From: Daphnia pulex | Taxonomy: Eukaryota > Arthropoda > Branchiopoda > Diplostraca > Daphniidae | Length of the DNA stretch: 64,000 bases | Assembly: GCF_021134715.1 (NCBI RefSeq) | Contig: NC_060020.1 | Location: forward strand, 6,882,001 to 6,946,000 | Reading direction: 5' to 3' | Shown: piece by piece, positions 49,201 through 60,600 of the stretch | Numbering within the stretch: the stretch's first letter is position 1 | Layout of the letters: every line of letters starts with the position of its first letter | Position numbers and translations under genes: made by a program | The notes under the pieces: model-generated | Database searches by the model: none | Told to the model about the DNA's origin: nothing | Seen by the model: the letters and a program-made list of their open reading frames with translations, nothing else

Positions 49201-52200
49201 AAATAGAAACAAAGACTCATGGTGGGGGATGTTGTACCAGAGTGTGTAAAGCACGTCGTAGCCAATGAGCGTTGGATTTCAACTTTGAATTCAAAGTAAG
49301 AAATAAAATGAAAGCAGATTTTTCCGGGGGGCATTCCGGACGTAAAGTGTTGAAGGTACAACATAGAAGCCCAATTTCCTGCTTCCGCCGGTTTTATCCG
49401 TGAAAATCCCCCCCCCCACCACCACCACCATCAGCACCCCGATTGCGTATTCACTAATGAAGGGACCTTGTTAAAGCTTTAAACAGTACGTTATTACACA
49501 GTAACAAAACAGTTAACACACCACAAAGACAAAACATGTCGACATCATTGTATGATGACCCAACATCAAACAATGAAAAGGATCCATTTGCGCAAAGTGG
49601 ATTAAGTCAAATTGTTTCCTGCTTATTTGATTCCCGATGAGAAGAGAAAATAATGCGATAATAAGAAAAGCCAGTCGGGTTAGCATTCTTACGGCCCAAT
49701 TAAAAAAAAAAAAAAAAAAATACGACCAGACTATAATCATAGCAGCACAAAATTCCGGTCCGTTTGTTCCGCCCATTTGAAACAGCGCAAAATAGCAGGT
49801 GGAAGTGTGGAACTACCATTCTCCTTCTAAATTTGGAACCTTCAAAACTACAACGACAAGTCAACAACAACAACAACAGCAACAACATCTACCTAAGACT
49901 GAAAAAAAAAAAATAAAACATAAAACAAACGACTGACTCAACGTTAGTACGTACGGGATCGTCGGTCCCACTTGCCTAGAGTTTCCACCTGACTTGCTTT
50001 GATCTGATTATTATTACTATTTTCTCGGCAGGTGGCGGAAGCCCGTTCAATGCTCTTTTCTCCTAATTTCAACGTCAAAATGGCGGGACCGGCGTCCATA
50101 ACTGGTCGCTATTTACTTGTACCCCAGGAAGTTGTTTCTCCTACCCTCAACAACAACAAATTGGATCCATTTTTGTGTGTTTTTTTTACAAATGGAAATT
50201 CCAAAACTTGTTGGAACAAAACAACAAATTGAAATAAATATTTAAAAAATGGGGTTTAAGTCGGTTAAGAGTTTTTTCTTTCTTTTTGGCGGATTTGGTT
50301 TCCCGAAATATTTTTTAGGTGAAACCGGCAGGCCTGTTATTTTCTACGTTATTTTTTGGTTGTTTAGTTTTGTTTTTGATTGATAGGAAAACGATAAGAG
50401 GATACACACAAAAAGGGGCCACCTCCGCAACGACCGGCGCTGATTGAATTACAAACAAAGTCAATCGACTTATTTTCTCTCTACACGCCTTCGATTCACG
50501 ACCGGAGCTACACACACACACACACTCCCACAGGTCTACAAAATGGACGTCATCGACGCCGCCGAGCCATCATCTTTACCTCCTCCTCCTTTTCGTTTGA
50601 AATCGTGAGGGAATGAAAAAAGATAGGAGGATCCTGTTTTTCAAAAAGTTGAAGGGGGCGAGATTTGACCCATTTCGGGACCGAATTGTTTGTTGGCCAA
50701 CACATTAACAAAGGAGAGAAAGGGAACATTACTCGTGATGGAAAACAATCACGAAGAAAGCTGACAATCGCATCGACGATTTCATCAGCAAATAAATAAA
50801 GAAATTTCTTTTTTGTTTTCTTGTCTAGCTTGTTCACGCGTGATTATCATCGCAAGAGGCTCCGTGTGGTGAACCCCACATTTTATGCGGTCGATGACGT
50901 CATCCAAACTTTCGATCAAAGTCAAATTAAGCCACCTACAGGAAAAATACGCCAACAGATGGTGTTTTTTCTCTCCCTCCAAATTACTCTCACACGCACA
51001 AGGGGTGGGTGTGTGAGTGTGTACTCCCCCTTCGGCCTTTTTTTTCTTGCGTCTTTAACTCGTCGACATCCGGCGTGTGAATTAAGTAGAGTGTGGGTAA
51101 GGACGGGAATACAAAAGTACAGAAAACATACTAAATATTTTATATCTCACACGGGATGTTGGCTACCCTCGCTAGTGTATGAAATCTGCCCACGTGGGCA
51201 GCGATTTCTAAAAACTTCCCGACAAAGTTGAAAATTCCCAATGAAAAATGAAAATTGTTAACACTTACATGTCGGTAGACTAAAGAAAACAAGGGCCAAC
51301 AGCAGGTAGGAGGACAGGTGGAGTCTTCCGATCCTCGGCGACTCCCAATCCACGATTTCAAGTTGAATTTCGTGAATTTGAATTCACGATTCCGGGGGTG
51401 GAAAAAAAAAAGTATTTCTCGCCAGCCACACACAGACACAGCAGACACGTGGTGTGAGCAAAGAAAGAAGATGTTAATAGAAAAAGGATAATCCGGCTCA
51501 CAGTTTTAATCCAGTTTCACGATTGAGATGGTCGTTGGCTAATCACAAACACATTGGTCAGATGGAAACACACTGGCACGCGAAACACACAAGTCTTTTC
51601 AAAATGGAGAGAAACAAACATCCAATCCGTGTGTGTGTTGTTTTGTCTCTTTTTTTACAGAACACAGACACACCAAACTCTCGCTCTTCTATTACACTCA
51701 CTCACAAGACACACAAAATCACTTTGGTGGCGCAGTAACAAATGATTTTCGAATGGAGTTTCAGAGCGACATTGGACATGACCTCTCTCTGTAAAAGACT
51801 GGCTCACACTGACGCAGCAGACACCAGTGTGACCGGTCTCTAGCACAGTAGCACCACGTCCACGGGGTAGTATACATCGTGGTAGCAATAGGTGTAGGTA
51901 GCACTCTCCGTTTTTTCTCCGTTAAAATGGCAACCAGAAAAGGAAAGTCTGGTCCCCTCTTTTTTTCATTCCTTTCCTCCCTTTCCTTCCCTCGGGCACG
52001 ATTTCTTCGAGAATCCAACAGCACAACGTTATCGGGCGAGCCAAATAAAAATCTCCTGTTCGGTTATTTTTTCTAATAATTTTGTTGAAACATTATGGGT
52101 TGAGATAACGTGATCACCGTCTTTTATTACTTCAGCATATTTATTTACCAGCTTCAGATAACTCTATAGGGCGAGAAATAAGTTTTGGAGAAAAAATACT

Positions 52201-53742
52201 ACCCACCCAAAATAAAGTCAGAGGTAAAAACACTTTCCATCCCAAACGCAATAATATTCTTTTTGTAGATTCCGAAATTTGAATAACAACTAATAAAATT
52301 TAAGAAAAAATTTAACAAATTGCTAAAGATTACTATGAAGAGTGGTTTTAAATCTTTATGGCGATTTGGTAAAGCTTGAAGATAATAAGCTGAAGATAAA
52401 TTTAATTGTGTAACTATGAGAGGTCATGCTCTTATAGATAATTGGAAAGATTGTAGAGACAAAATTTTTAAAAATAAACGTGAAAGATTTAGAAGCAATA
52501 GTTTTCCAGTTAGTTAGCATACCGCCGAGCCATCTAAAGCTCCGACATTTTTACCGCTCTTGCTTCGGCTATTTTGTCTAAATTATTTCAGGAGTATTTT
52601 ATACAAATCTTTATTGGTGACATAAGAAATAAGTTTTTTATCAAAAGTTGTAATTCCTACCTTAATAATCGGTTTATTACCTGATTATTCTTCTATAGGA
52701 GGTGATTCTACCAAATAATCTATGTATAAATTCTGGTATAGTATAGTCGGCTTGTTGGATGCGTTAATTCCATACGCTCTAACTTTAATTTTTGTTTTCA
52801 TTTTTTCCAGGACATTTTTGGGGTAAGGAAACCCATCCCTATTCATCCAAGGAAGCGGACGATTTCTCATGTGCAGATAAGCAAACAAGTTTTTTTCTAA
52901 ATGAAGAGATTGTAGTTTATCCTTCGCTTTAGAATTTGCTGAAAATTTTTGCAGCACGGAACGATCGATTCATCTGGTATATCTGGTAAAACTTTACTTC
53001 TTTCAGCTAAACTTTTATAGCCAATCAAGTATCAACTGACTGCATTTCGACCGAGAATTTAGAATGCGTATCTTCATCTGACGTAGGCTAGCCCTAGCCT
53101 AACGCTACCTCAATGTTACCAGCAAAAAGTCCACTACGGTATAAGATTGCAAATACACGGTTATATTTGGATAAAAATTGTCTATTTTTCGATTTACTAG
53201 GATGACATTATTTATAAAATTAGTTGCATACGGGTATTGCACAAATAACCAATTCGTTGTTTTTATTTCATTTGTCAGCAAGGATCACATTTGTTTGTAA
53301 ACAAGCAAAACAATAATAACAAACGAATTGTGATTTTACTTTTTGACAGATGCAACTGGCGGTGCCTAGCGGTTTGGGCTACACAAAGCCCTCTCCAGCC
53401 GGCCATTAAGACTTCTAGATCTGTGACCAAAACGTCCAATTCCCTTTTTCTGCTGAACTTAAAGTCTTTTCGTCTCTACGAGTGTTTCACAACTTCCGAA
53501 TATTCATCAATTAAGACTGATGTGTTTAAAGTTACAAATTTTACGTGTATCATTCAAGAAGCATCAGATCTAAACAACGCCTAGAAAGTCGAACAACTTC
53601 TTTGGTCCTCTAACCTGAAAGTCTAAAAGTCTTTTCAAGGCCGTCTAATTTTCTCCAGTGCTAAAAACGTAATGACTTATTTATTACAACTCTTAAATAC
53701 ATAATAAAAAATCTTTATTTTTAACCAGATAATTTTGAAAAG
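43221..53742. other. 10-kb gene-poor, low-complexity region
   Basis: No exon with domain support on either strand. Simple sequence is frequent: (AC)n at 44259-44280, a 15-G run at 48007-48021, poly-A near 49700, and many A/G-rich plus-strand tracts. It includes the fused duplication at 49.15-49.59 kb. A minus-strand open frame at 52685-52957 (PLPWMNRDGFPYPKNVLEK) may be a transposon scrap, but I do not recognise it. The region may hold large introns, UTR exons or regulatory DNA. Confidence 0.5.
49153..49587 (+). repeat. Chimeric second copy of blocks A and B
   Basis: Block A (49153-49241) runs directly into block B (49241-49587) at GTACCAG|AGTGTGTAAAG. In the other locus these blocks are separated by about 1.93 kb (40053-41986). 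A 2-3 base overlap (AG/CAG) at the join suggests a microhomology deletion. Confidence 0.88.
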
Positions 53743-55218
53743 ATGATGACCTGTAATTTAGAATGGAAAAATCAATCAGCCTTCCTTGTCCAGGCTCTTT
53801 CGAGCCTCAGGCAGAATGATACTCTAACAGATTGCACATTAGCTGCTGATGGAAGACATATTAAGGCACATAGATTAATTCTTTGTGCTTGTAGTCCTTA
53901 CTTTAAGGTAAATTCTACCTTTAAATTATAATACAATTTAATGATTATTACACTATCAAAACTTCGTAGGAGTTACTGGCAGACCATTTTGACAAACAAG
54001 CAATTATTTTCCTCAACAATGTGAACTACTCTCTCTTGAAACTGATTGTAGAGTACATTTATAAGGGATGTGTGAATATAGATCACACAGAGCTACAAAA
54101 GTTTCTTCAGACTGCAAGAGCATTAAAAATATCAGGACTTGTCAACTATGGAGAGGAAGAGCCACAGACATCAAAGAAAACATCTGCACCCCCAAAACTC
54201 ACAGCACAAAAAGGAAACCAAAAGAGAACTTTGGGAGATGTTGCCGCATCAACACCTCCCAAAATGAACAAATTGTCCAAAAGAGAAGTGAACAATTCAT
54301 CTGCCCAACGTCCCAGTATTAGATCGCGAACAGAAAATATGATGGAAGCTCCATCCGCTCCTAATGCCATCCAAGCAGCATACCTTACCCTAGAGTTAGA
54401 AGTTGAGGCTGATGAAAACCCAACAGGTGAAGCAGAAGCCGAAGTAGAAGTTGAGGAGGAAGAACACGACGAAAATTTGAGGTCGGACGAAAACATTCCG
54501 TTTGTTGCAGGTAATATGAATATAATTAACACTTTAATTAGAAAAATGATTTAATACATTGTTTTTATGATTCCGGTGTATAAAGACGTTGAAGGTAGAT
54601 ATCAACCGATAGAAGGTCGTAGAAGAGGATCAAATCTTATTGCTGACATTCAAGAAGGCTACGTATATCGAATACGTAGATACTTTAATGGCAAGCAATA
54701 TTACAGATGTTGTTACAAGGAAAAATGTCCGGGTCGATTAGTCTGCCACGAAGGTATGTATTTAGAAGAAGTTCATGTCTTGTCCTACGATTTATTAATA
54801 ATATACTATTTCGAAGGTCAATTTCATGCTCTCAATCAACACGATCACGATGGAGACATGCATGTTGTTCAGAATTATAAACTTGTAGCAGACTGTCGCA
54901 GCCGAGCCATTAATGAATCTACGCCCGTTTCCCAAATAATCCAAGAAGAAGTCGACAAGTAAGCGATATTCTAATATTTGAATTGCAACATTATACAAAT
55001 TCGATCTTATTCCCTAAAACAGAGCAACTGGAATATCCGAAGTTTTGGTTACGCCTCGATATCTAGTAAAAACCAGGAGACTACATCGTCAGCGTCAACA
55101 GCAAAGTGCGCAAGAAATGGCTGAAGGTTCTCTCATTTTGCCTGACACTGCTAAAGTTGAATTGGAAGAAGAAGATGAGGCTGGATCACTCATTGTCCCT
55201 CATTCAGAATCGGAGTGA
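53743..55218 (+). CDS. BTB/POZ-FLYWCH zinc-finger protein
   Basis: Likely nuclear chromatin or transcription factor of the mod(mdg4)-type architecture. Exons: 53743-53907, 53970-54510, 54586-54753, 54817-54958, 55023-55218; in phase, 404 codons (403 aa). The BTB domain (about residues 1-105) shows LTDCTLAADGRHIKAHRLIL, CACSPYFKELL and VNYSLLKLIVEYIYKG. A Lys/Ser-rich linker and an acidic stretch (EAEAEVEVEEEEHDEN) follow. The FLYWCH-type finger is split by the exon 3/4 junction: YRIRRYFNGKQYYRC, CCYKEKCPGRLVCHEG and NQHDHDGD. Cys-Cys-His-His are present, but the family's Trp is Tyr here. The tail is basic then acidic. In Drosophila such proteins are made by trans- or alternative splicing of many finger exons; only one finger exon set is visible here. 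Confidence 0.88.
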
Positions 55219-55427
55219 AAGTGAACGTTAATCTGTAATACGAAAGTTTCTATATTATTTTTTCAATATCTCTTTTTTTTTACTATCTAAGAAGGGTTTT
55301 TCAAATTCAGAATTTAAGAACAAAAGCCTTTCTTGTTTTAGCTACATTACAACTCTCTTTACTCGTCACCAGTGACGCCTCGTTTTCACGATGTAAAATC
55401 ATTCCGCGTATTTCTCTCACCCTTTCT

Positions 55428-55433
55428 AATAAA
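55428..55433 (+). terminator. Poly(A) signal of the BTB-FLYWCH gene
   Basis: AATAAA lies 210 bp after the stop codon, before the next gene. Confidence 0.5.
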
Positions 55434-55769
55434 ACTTTTCATTTAGTTTTGTCTATTTGAGTTCGAAATATTAAATCGAAAAATGTTATGGTGTACCGTC
55501 GTAGCGGTCGTAGTAGTATCACCTCTACGTAAACGTAATGACGTAAGTGGGTAGCGGGACTGGGTACTGGGGCACCGGTGCGGGTGCCCACTAGTGGACG
55601 CTCTCTGCCCCTCATTTAGCAATTTGGCAATGTTGAGAAATTTAGTCTGCTATCTACAAGCACGTCTTCCGAAATCCGAGTTGCACGTGTAAGTTGTTCA
55701 ATTTGAAAACAATTCCAGTTTAACAACTCTATTTTTTGGAGTGATCGCTCTCTATTCTGAAATGCGAAA

Positions 55770-57611
55770 ATGACCAAAGTGATAAAACAGACGTGCGTGT
55801 CAAGTGACAAGCAATCAAAAAAAGAAGTCCTGTATAAACCCTACGAGGGGAAAAGAAAGGAATGGGTCGCTATGGTTCAAAATTTAATTGAAAAGAACTC
55901 TAATGAAAAATTAACAAGTGCTCTTAACAGAATAAGTCAGGCTGAAGAAATCCCAATCAAATGGAATAAAATCAGTAAACCAAAGTTTATGGTAAGAGTT
56001 GCAGTTATTAAAAGTCTATGTAACATATTTTGTTAATTTTGTGCCTTTTTATAATTCCAGAACTTCATGAAACACGTAATGAAAAACAAAGGAGATTGTG
56101 TACGAGATGAGCAAATGTGGGAATTGGTTTCTAAAGACCTGAAAGAAAAAATTATAGCCAAATCAAAGAAAGATAACATTGTCACTCCTGCTGAAACTGT
56201 AGTAAAAGCCACTGCTGTCAAACCTGCAGTAAAAGCCGCTGCTGTCAAACCTGCAGTAAAAGCCGCTGCTGTGAAACCTGCAGTTAAAGCCGCTGCTGTC
56301 AAACCTGCAGTAAAAGCCGCTGCTGTCAAACCTGCAGTAAAAGCCTCTGCTGTCAAACCTGCAGTAAAAGCCGCTGTTGTCAAACCTGCAGTAAAAGCTG
56401 TTGCTGTCAAACCTTCAGTAAAAGCTACTGCTGCCATGAAGAAGGCTCCTGCTGAACCTGCAATCCTTCCAAAATCTCAGAACAATAGCCAAGGAAAGCA
56501 AACTGAATGGGCTACAATAATAAAAAACCTGGTTCAAACAAATACTAATGAAGAATTAACAAGTGCCCTTCAGAAAATAAGTAATGCCAAAAATATTCCT
56601 AGTGTTAAAAAATGGGAGGAAATTCGAAAAGCAAAGTTTGAGGTATTTAACATTTAGAAAATTAATTGTTCATCTAATAACATTCCACTTCTTTTTAATA
56701 TTAGAATTTTTTGAACAACATCCCTGGTTATGAAGTTAATCCTAAAATTGATGAACAATTGCGAATTCTTATTTCAAAAGCCAGGCAAGAGCAACAGATA
56801 AAAGAAAAGGATGAGAAATATTTGTCTAAAGGATATACAGCAAAACCTATACAGAATGAAAGGAATTCTGCATGGATAACTTTGTTTAAAAATTTGGTTG
56901 AACAACAAGCAGTTGATGATGGTGAAGAATTGCCAAGTGATGCATTTCAGAGAATAATTCAGAATGGTGAAATCCCAAAGATTTTTAATGGGGTACAAAA
57001 ATCTGTATTCCAGGTAAAGATTATTTCAGTTATTACTATTAACAAATATAACATTGTTTTTGTTTTTTCAGAAATTCTTGAAAAATAAACTGGATTTGGA
57101 GGTAAACCCCAAAATAGCAGATCAGCTGTGGGACCTCATTTCAAAAGCCTTGGAAGAGCAACGGGCAAGCAAAGCCAAGATTCTCGCTAACAAAAAACCC
57201 CCTAACACCGCTAACAAAGTAAAAGCAACTAAAAGGAAAAATGGTATTGAAAATGAGAAACCAGCAGACAACGGAACAGGCATGAAAAGAATGAAGGAAG
57301 AAGTCGAAACAAAATCTGGCGATGGCGAATCATGCGACCCAGTAGATGGTACTACTATTGTTTGCGAAGGAGCTCAACAGCCAACCAAAATCAAGTGGAA
57401 AACGATTGGCAAAACGATATTACTTGCACAAGATGCCAAAGAGATGTCGTTGAAAAAATTCCAGAAAAAAGTTGTTGCTGAATATTTGAAAAGCGTAGGA
57501 AATGCTGGAAGTGATGCATCGGTTGAGGATTTGTGGTGTAAATGCCAATCGAAATTGTCAAAAAATTCAAAATTTCAAATTGATGCAGACAAAATTAAGC
57601 TTGTTTCATAA
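55770..57611 (+). CDS. Modular Lys-rich protein with LYAR-like C-terminal domain
   Basis: Probably nuclear or nucleolar. Exons: 55770-55991, 56061-56642, 56705-57013, 57072-57611; all introns are phase 0; 551 codons (550 aa). A module recurs three times: EW(V/A)xxxxNLxE followed by LTSAL..IS.A..IP and KFxNFxxxxxG, then a helix of the type NPKIDEQLRILISKA. Each copy is split by an intron at the same place (KF-x|(N/K)F), so the exon was duplicated. Exon 2 carries a minisatellite coding for AVKPAVKAA units. The C-terminus (KIKWKTIGKTILLAQDAKE to DADKIKLVS) resembles the C-terminal domain of LYAR, a nucleolar growth regulator, but the LYAR N-terminal zinc finger is absent. Function is inferred only from that tail. 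Confidence 0.8.
56206..56432 (+). repeat. 27-bp coding minisatellite (AVKPAVKAA)
   Basis: About eight tandem units of 27 bp (AAAGCCGCTGCTGTCAAACC core) inside exon 2 of the LYAR-like gene. Each gives nine residues, with variation mainly at third positions and some Ala/Ser/Val/Thr swaps. Confidence 0.92.
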
Positions 57612-60600
57612 ACTCCCATGCAGGTGATGCGATTGACAATCAATTAAACGTCATTGACTTGTTAAGACTTAAGAGTGTACATTTGATTTCATTTTTAAGA
57701 GTATGAATCCCTTAACTTAATAGGTGAAGATGAAAGACAGTAGCAAAATACGCTTTAAGGCTAATCTCCCGGATCCGTTCAGGTAAAATGACGATAAATC
57801 GCTGCTTAAAATCTGTTTAAATTTATTTGATCGATTTCAGCTGACATAACTAGTTTCTCGAAACTGCACGATATTCAACTGAAAACAAGATTCGTCAGCA
57901 GGACAGAACTTTCTGCGAGTGGTTTCTGATTCGTTATTCGGATGGGAGAATGTCGGGATCATCGAATTTTATTACTGGTACGTGGTGATCACTTTTTCCC
58001 CTACGCAGATTTACGTATAGTTCACAAAAGATTTAATTTAGAATGCGAGAACAAAGATTTGCTGTCCATAGCGACATTTCTTTCATCATCTTCCTGATGT
58101 TCGGTTTAAGAATTCAATCTACTTCGTCATTTTCACGTCTGAAAGGGACACGAAGATTTGAAAAGGTCATTTTATTTGCGATCGATAAGTCTGAACGCGT
58201 CCTCCAAAAATCTTCTCGGTCTCGTTCATCGAGTCTCCCTTGTGAGGACGCTATCGATCAGAGATTCAATTTCTCTCCCTGTGGGATTCTTTTTATATCC
58301 GTTTTCTTGAGTGATAGGTACATGGAGCATGCCACTCTAGCCACATTGAGGATCATGGTCGAAACCGCTCAACTCCCACTTGCTTATGAGATAAAGATGA
58401 AAAGAGATTTCCGCCGACTATTTGCTCTTTTTCTTTTCTGTCCCTTTTTTTCGTCAACTTCCGTCCAGTAGCAAACTTTCCGTGTTTCAAGTGAAATCGC
58501 AAAGCTCCCCAAAGGGCGGACGAGTCTTCCGCAAAACTAGTTTAGGGTAGTTTAACGACATCTATTCATAGAAGTGGATTTTTGATTCCAAGAGCGCTGG
58601 ACTCGGGATGCTTTATGTTGTAATCGGTGGTCATATATCTGGGACTGGTCTATTGGGAGCGGCATTTTACAATTTAATGAGCTTCGCTTTTCAGTAATGC
58701 GTGTATGCGTCATCCGAAAATCGTGGTTTCGGGATTTGATTATCCTATGAATCACTTTCACCCCGCACTCGTGGCCACTTGGTGACTACTGCCTACACAG
58801 CACGAAGAAGATTGATTCATTTAGAGACAGGGCGACATTCAGAGTGATCACCAATCCATTTTCGGCGGGAGCTAATGTCAACCGTCGTTCTCCCCGGCAG
58901 CAACTCGGTCTTGCCCTAACGTGTCGCAATAACAGTCCCACGTGACTCCCAAACGCAAACACGGTCAGGGTGAGACGATTAAACAGGTCGTTTCTTTTCA
59001 CCACTCTATTCTTTCAAAGGAAATGGGTCTGTCGTCGCCGAGTTTAACCAACGCTCACACGGACCAAATTTGACGTTTGACTGGCCACTCCCTTGGTGAC
59101 TTCACCGACGTCTTTCTCCCTGAGGTTCCTTTTCATCCAACCCTTTTTTTTATAGCAGTTTTTGTAGGCCGTCCGCGTGTTCGTTAAATGATTGCATCTC
59201 TTCTTTTGTCAGTTTTCTGTACATAACAGGCCCTCCTTTATGTGTTTCCCCTGATCGCCGCTACCGATTACTGACGCTGAGATGCCCACGCATCATCGCG
59301 TCTCGCTATGTTTATTTCTATTCCATGACGAGATGATGGGATCTCTGTTCTACACGCACAAAGTTATATAGAGGCGAATAACCGAGCGGGCAGCGGGCAG
59401 CCAAAAAGTTTTTCTGTTGTTTGTTTGTTGTTAGGTGCTGGCATGAAAAGAGCATACATGATCGATCGTTATAGATGGTCTATCTCCTTCTCAAAGATGC
59501 GAGTTGACGTTGGGCTGGTAACATGGGAGTTTGACAAAGGTTGCTGCGGAGCAGCAGTAGCTAATTTGTACTTGTCAGCAGTGGATATATACTGACTGGT
59601 GGGTGGACACGCGTACACAGGAGAGAGTCAAGAAGTTTGAGAGTGACGCGATTTTCTGGAGCGCGTCCGTATAACCAGACCCAACAGGGTATCGAAGCGG
59701 GTCATCTTTTACGGACTAACAGGACAGGCGATAGGACGACCCACCCGAGTAGCAACCAGCAACCCGTATATGCCGTGATCTAATAGGGCGAAAGAAGTTG
59801 TGTGTCTCTTGATTTATCGTACTCTGGAGACTTTTCTCGCTACTGCTGCTCTTCCTTGCTGGATGACAGATCGAGTTCGTGAAAAGAATGATAACACGAG
59901 GAAAGTAGTATTAGAAAATTTTCCTCTTTTTTGATGGTTTGAGTCTGTGGGCCGGAAATCGTTTGAAGAGTAGATCGTTGCCACGTGCTAGCAAGGTGGG
60001 GTTGGGTGGATAATTGGATCGAAATCGACCCATTGGCTATGTGTGTCGCCAGGTCAACTGATGGGAGCATGCTAATGAAAGCATCCAAGCTGCTGAGTAT
60101 ATAAGATGAGCAGCACTATGTTCGATTAATGCGTCGTTCCAATCAGCCTAATCGTCTTGTTCCCACGAGCGATGAATAGACTGTTATAAGGTTAGACCCT
60201 GTTAGGAGGGACGAAAATTGCTTCCTCAACTGCCGTCGATGTCAGCAGATTATCTAGGTCCAGTCCACTTGGGCGTTGCGCAGTACCTCCCTTCTTTTCA
60301 CGCACGTTCTATCAGCACATTGTCTGCTGCTGTATACTATACAATATTGCTTCTTTGGCATCCACAAACTGTGGCTTTGACAAAAACAAAAAAAATCTGC
60401 CGAGTTGTACATGGGAGAATTGACATCGACCAATCTGTAGGCTGCATTATGAGCCGGAAAAAAAACCCTTTCTGTATTCTGTCTCGCTGTCCTCTACTTT
60501 TTATTCGCCCCTTTCTTCCCGTCTTCTTGTTTAGAGATTGTATCGATCCGTCACCATCAAACTCATCTCGAGGTTCGATGACGCAGCTCCATCATCCTCT

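Noticed and set aside
52685-52957. 90-aa minus-strand frame as an integrase fragment
   Set aside because: I saw no catalytic or zinc motif; the similarity to retroelement sequence was only an impression.
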